NCBI GenBank assembly: GCA_022414725.1 | Contig: CM039462.1 | Location: 6,752,021-6,816,020 of the forward strand | Direction: 5' to 3' | Origin: Microglena sp. YARC | Taxonomy: Eukaryota; Chlorophyta; Chlorophyceae; Chlamydomonadales; Chlamydomonadaceae | DNA length: 64,000 nt | In this document: positions 61,632-64,000 of the stretch, piece after piece | Layout of the letters: every line of letters begins with the position of its first letter | Position numbering within the stretch: position 1 is the first letter of the stretch | Made by a program: the position numbers and the translations under genes | The notes under the pieces: generated by a model | Databases searched by the model: none | Told to the model about the DNA's origin: nothing | What the model saw: only the letters and a program-made list of their open reading frames with translations

Positions 61632-63336
61632 ATGCAGTCGCACACGCGATCATCGTTTCCACTCCTAACGTGTCCCTATGACATTCTTGATCGTATTGCC
61701 CTATTCTCTTCCAACCCAAAGATTGTATTAGTGTGTAAAACTCTGCACAACAGATTTTCGGGATGGACCCTTACCGGATTGATCCAACCACCGCAGCGAG
61801 TTGGAGAGATGATGGCGAAAGGGGGGCGCGCCGACCTTCTAGCAGTATGCTTGGTGTCCAATCCTATTGTACAGCTTAATGGGGGCCCTACAATTGAGGG
61901 CGAACCAAAATGAAAACAAGCTTCTCTATGTGGCTGCCAAGGAAGGTCACGCAGATGTCTGCAAGCTGCTGATGGATCCAGAGGTGACTGGAATTGAGTT
62001 CAGGGCCCAGGCGAACTCTAGCGACAGCTGGGCATTGTGGGCGGCTGCAAACGAAGGTCACGCAGATGTCTGCAAGATGCTGATGGATCCAGAGGTGGCT
62101 GGACTTGAGTATAGGGCCCGGGCGAACACTAGCGACAGCTGGATCTTGTGGGCGGCTGCCAAGGAAGGTCACGCAGATGTCTGCAAGCTTCTCATGGATC
62201 CAGCGGTCGCTGGACTTGAGTTCAGGGCCCGGGCGACCTCTAGAGACAGCTGGGCATTGTGGGCGGCTACCAAGGCAGGTCACGCAGATGTCTGCAAGCT
62301 GCTGATGGATCCAGAGGTGACTGGAATTGAGTTCAGGTCCAGGGCGAACACTTTCGACAGCTGGGCATTGTGGGCGGCTGCCAAGGCAGGTCACGCAGAT
62401 GTCTGCAAGCTGCTGATGGATCCAGAGGTGGCTGGAATTGAGTTCAGGGCCAGGGCGAACTCTAACGACAGCAGTGCCTTGTGGGCGGCTGCAAAGGAAG
62501 GTCACGCAGATGTATGCAAGCTGCTCATGGATCCAGCGGTGGCTGGAATTGAGTTCAGGGCCAGGGCGAACTCTAGCGACAGCAGGGCCTTTGGGGCGGC
62601 TGCCAAGGCAGGTCACGCAGATGTCTGCAAGCTGCTGATGGATCCAGCAGTGGCTGGACTTGAGTTCAGGGCCAGGGCGAACTCCTACAACAGCAGGGCC
62701 TTGGTGGCGGCTGCCAAGGCAGGTCACGCAGATGTCTGCAAGCTGCTTATGGATCCAGCAGTGGCTGGACTCAAGTACAGGGACCGGGCGAGCCATATCA
62801 ACAGCAGGGCCTTGGGGGCGGCTGCGGCCAATGCAGGCCACGCAGATGTCTGCAAGCTGCTCATGGATCCAGAGGTGGCTGGACTTGAGTTCAGGGCCCG
62901 GGCGAACGCTAGCGACAGCTGGGCCTTGTGGGCGGCTGCCAAAGAAGGCCACGCAGATGTCTGCAAGCTGCTGATGGATCCAGCAGTGGCTGGACTCAAG
63001 TACAGGGCCAGTGCAAACCATATCAACAGCAGAGCCTTGTGGGCGGCTGCCAAGGCAGGCCACGCAGATGTTTGCAAGCTGCTCATGGATCCAGAGGTGG
63101 CTGGAATTGAGTTCAGGGCCAGGGCGAACTCTGTCAACAGCAGGGCCTTGTGGGTGGCTGCCAAGGAAGGTCACGCAGATGTCTGCAAGCTGCTGATGGA
63201 TCCAGCGGTGGCTGGACTTGAGTACAGGGCCAGGGCGGACTCTAACGACAGCAGGGCTTTGTGGGCGGCTGCCAAGGAAGGTCACGCAGATGTCTGCAAG
63301 CTGCTCATGGATCCAGAGGCGGCTGGCCCCGAGTAG
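61632..63336 (+). pseudogene. F-box/ankyrin-repeat gene with one frameshift, 13 repeats
   Basis: ATG 61632 starts MQSHTRSSFPLLTCPYDILD. The F-box and linker are open to about 61880, where an extra base (CTTAATGGGGGCCC against GTTAAGGGGGCCC) shifts the frame. The repeats, open from 61867 in the correct frame, run as thirteen complete 37-residue units to DPEAAGPE and TAG at 63334-63336. The cap is cut short because about 35 bp after CCCCGAGTA are deleted and GACACGTTTCTTGCC of the 3' flank follows. An ATG-less repeat-only frame is thus the longest open part. A single base separates it from a full F-box/ankyrin protein. Confidence 0.75.
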
Positions 63337-63947
63337 ACACGTTTCTTGCCACCGTAGAGCAAGTATTTATCCACTCTCCTCAAACTTTTCAGCAATGTGT
63401 TCAGTTTGCTAAAGCGAAAATATATCGCTGCGTGTGCCCAATTATTCCAGATAAATATTTGATTATGAGGCAGGAACTCTTTAAAAATGATTATTGATTC
63501 GCACGATGTGATCCAGCACTTTGACTTTTCAGGCTACTTTGAAGATGTAACTTCTATATCTTTACAGTCCTTGAATGTTTCTCTCCTGAAGACAATATCT
63601 GTTGTATTGACAAGATCGGTTACAAAACTTGATGAAACTTGTCAATTTGCACCAGTAAATTTGTTCCTGCCACCCGGATGGATTTTGACTGGTTTCGGAG
63701 CCTTGTCTGTCGGAATCGCAATTCCGAGGAGAGCTAAATCTCTGGTTGGCGAGTGAGTGAGTCGTTCGTACGGCTCTAACTTCTGCTTGGAAAATTCAAA
63801 AAAATCGCCGGGAGACAGGAACACCCATTATGTACCGCTTGCAGAAACCGCCAGGCAAGTGCAACCAAGGGTTTATAGGGTTTATCCCAACTCATTGTTT
63901 ATTTATACCATCCTGTGCGCTTGTTTGTACACACATGTTCATCGAAC
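63337..63947 (+). promoter_or_regulatory. Inter-cassette spacer with MITE (63662-63823)
   Basis: Almost identical to 94-685, including marks shared only by these two spacers (CTAAAGCGAAAATATATCGC; CCCAATTATTCCAGATAAAT). It carries the small frame at 63487-63756, the MITE, GGGTTTATAGGGTTTAT and TTTATTTATACC at about 63899-63910. Confidence 0.55.
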
Positions 63948-64000
63948 ATGCATTCGCACACGCGATCATTCCTAACGTCGGTTCCCCATGACATTCTTGA
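63948..64000 (+). CDS. F-box/ankyrin-repeat gene, 5' end only
   Basis: The next cassette starts at the conserved ATG 63948 and reads MHSHTRSFLTSVPHDIL before the window ends. A TCG-GTT insertion (LTSVPHD against LTFPHD) keeps the frame; the same GTCGGTTCCCC occurs in the cassette at 34474. Confidence 0.75.
   Translation, partial: MHSHTRSFLTSVPHDIL

Noticed and set aside
1..64000. tRNA or rRNA genes
   Set aside because: I found no cloverleaf with conserved T-loop GGTTCGAATC in the right context and no rRNA core sequence. A covariance-model search would be decisive.

Overview
The window is best read as a nuclear scaffold of a unicellular eukaryote, most likely an alga. It carries an interstitial block of TTTAGGG telomere-type repeats (a motif of green algae and plants, but also of cryptophytes, dinoflagellates and apicomplexans), eukaryotic DNA transposons with terminal inverted repeats, Fanzor genes, a eukaryote-type MscS channel, a run of exactly 1000 Ns, and no bacterial operon structure. 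I cannot name the species. Several relics point to nucleocytoplasmic large DNA virus (NCLDV, giant virus) ancestry in the middle of the window: a decayed Asn-Pro/Trp repeat protein, short RNA polymerase-like fragments, and possibly the cytosine methyltransferase cluster.

Region 1 (1-28.1 kb, 34.4-35.8 kb and 61.6-64 kb) is a head-to-tail array, all on the + strand, of at least thirteen paralogous cassettes, whole or partial. Each has an F-box-like N-terminus followed by 11 to 24 copies of a 37-residue (111 bp) ankyrin-type repeat. Three genes are open from start to stop (686, 5589, 8963). The others carry single stops, lost start codons or frameshifts, and decay is heaviest from 21.6 to 28 kb. 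Every cassette shares a spacer of about 500-700 bp containing a miniature inverted-repeat element (MITE), a GGGTTTA-rich stretch and a TATA-like TTTATTTATA just before the ATG. The proteins are probably SCF-type ubiquitin-ligase adaptors with a variable ankyrin surface, of host or giant-virus origin.

Region 2 (28.1-48.1 kb) is gene-poor and broken: RPB2-like and RPB3-like fragments, triplet-rich and roughly 70 bp tandem repeats, the Asn-Pro/Trp repeat pseudogene, IS630/Tc1-mariner transposase relics, the assembly gap (40900-41899), and long stretches where only short unrelated reading frames remain.

Region 3 (48.1-56.5 kb) has a 16 bp minisatellite grown from one arm of the MITE, a Gln-rich coiled-coil gene, a long frameshifted unknown gene, and three tandem copies of a convergent pair: an unknown protein on + and a C5-cytosine DNA methyltransferase on -. 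Only the middle methyltransferase (53675-54688) is intact. The third copy is cut by an IS630/Tc1-like element and a Fanzor fragment.

Region 4 (56.5-60.6 kb) holds four intact, ordinary-looking genes: an unknown protein, an MscS-like channel, another unknown, and a DUF3431 protein.

Mobile DNA ties the window together: Fanzor elements with TA target duplications and many deletion derivatives, a second Fanzor lineage, two IS630/Tc1-like families, a third family marked by a near-palindromic terminus, and two MITE families.
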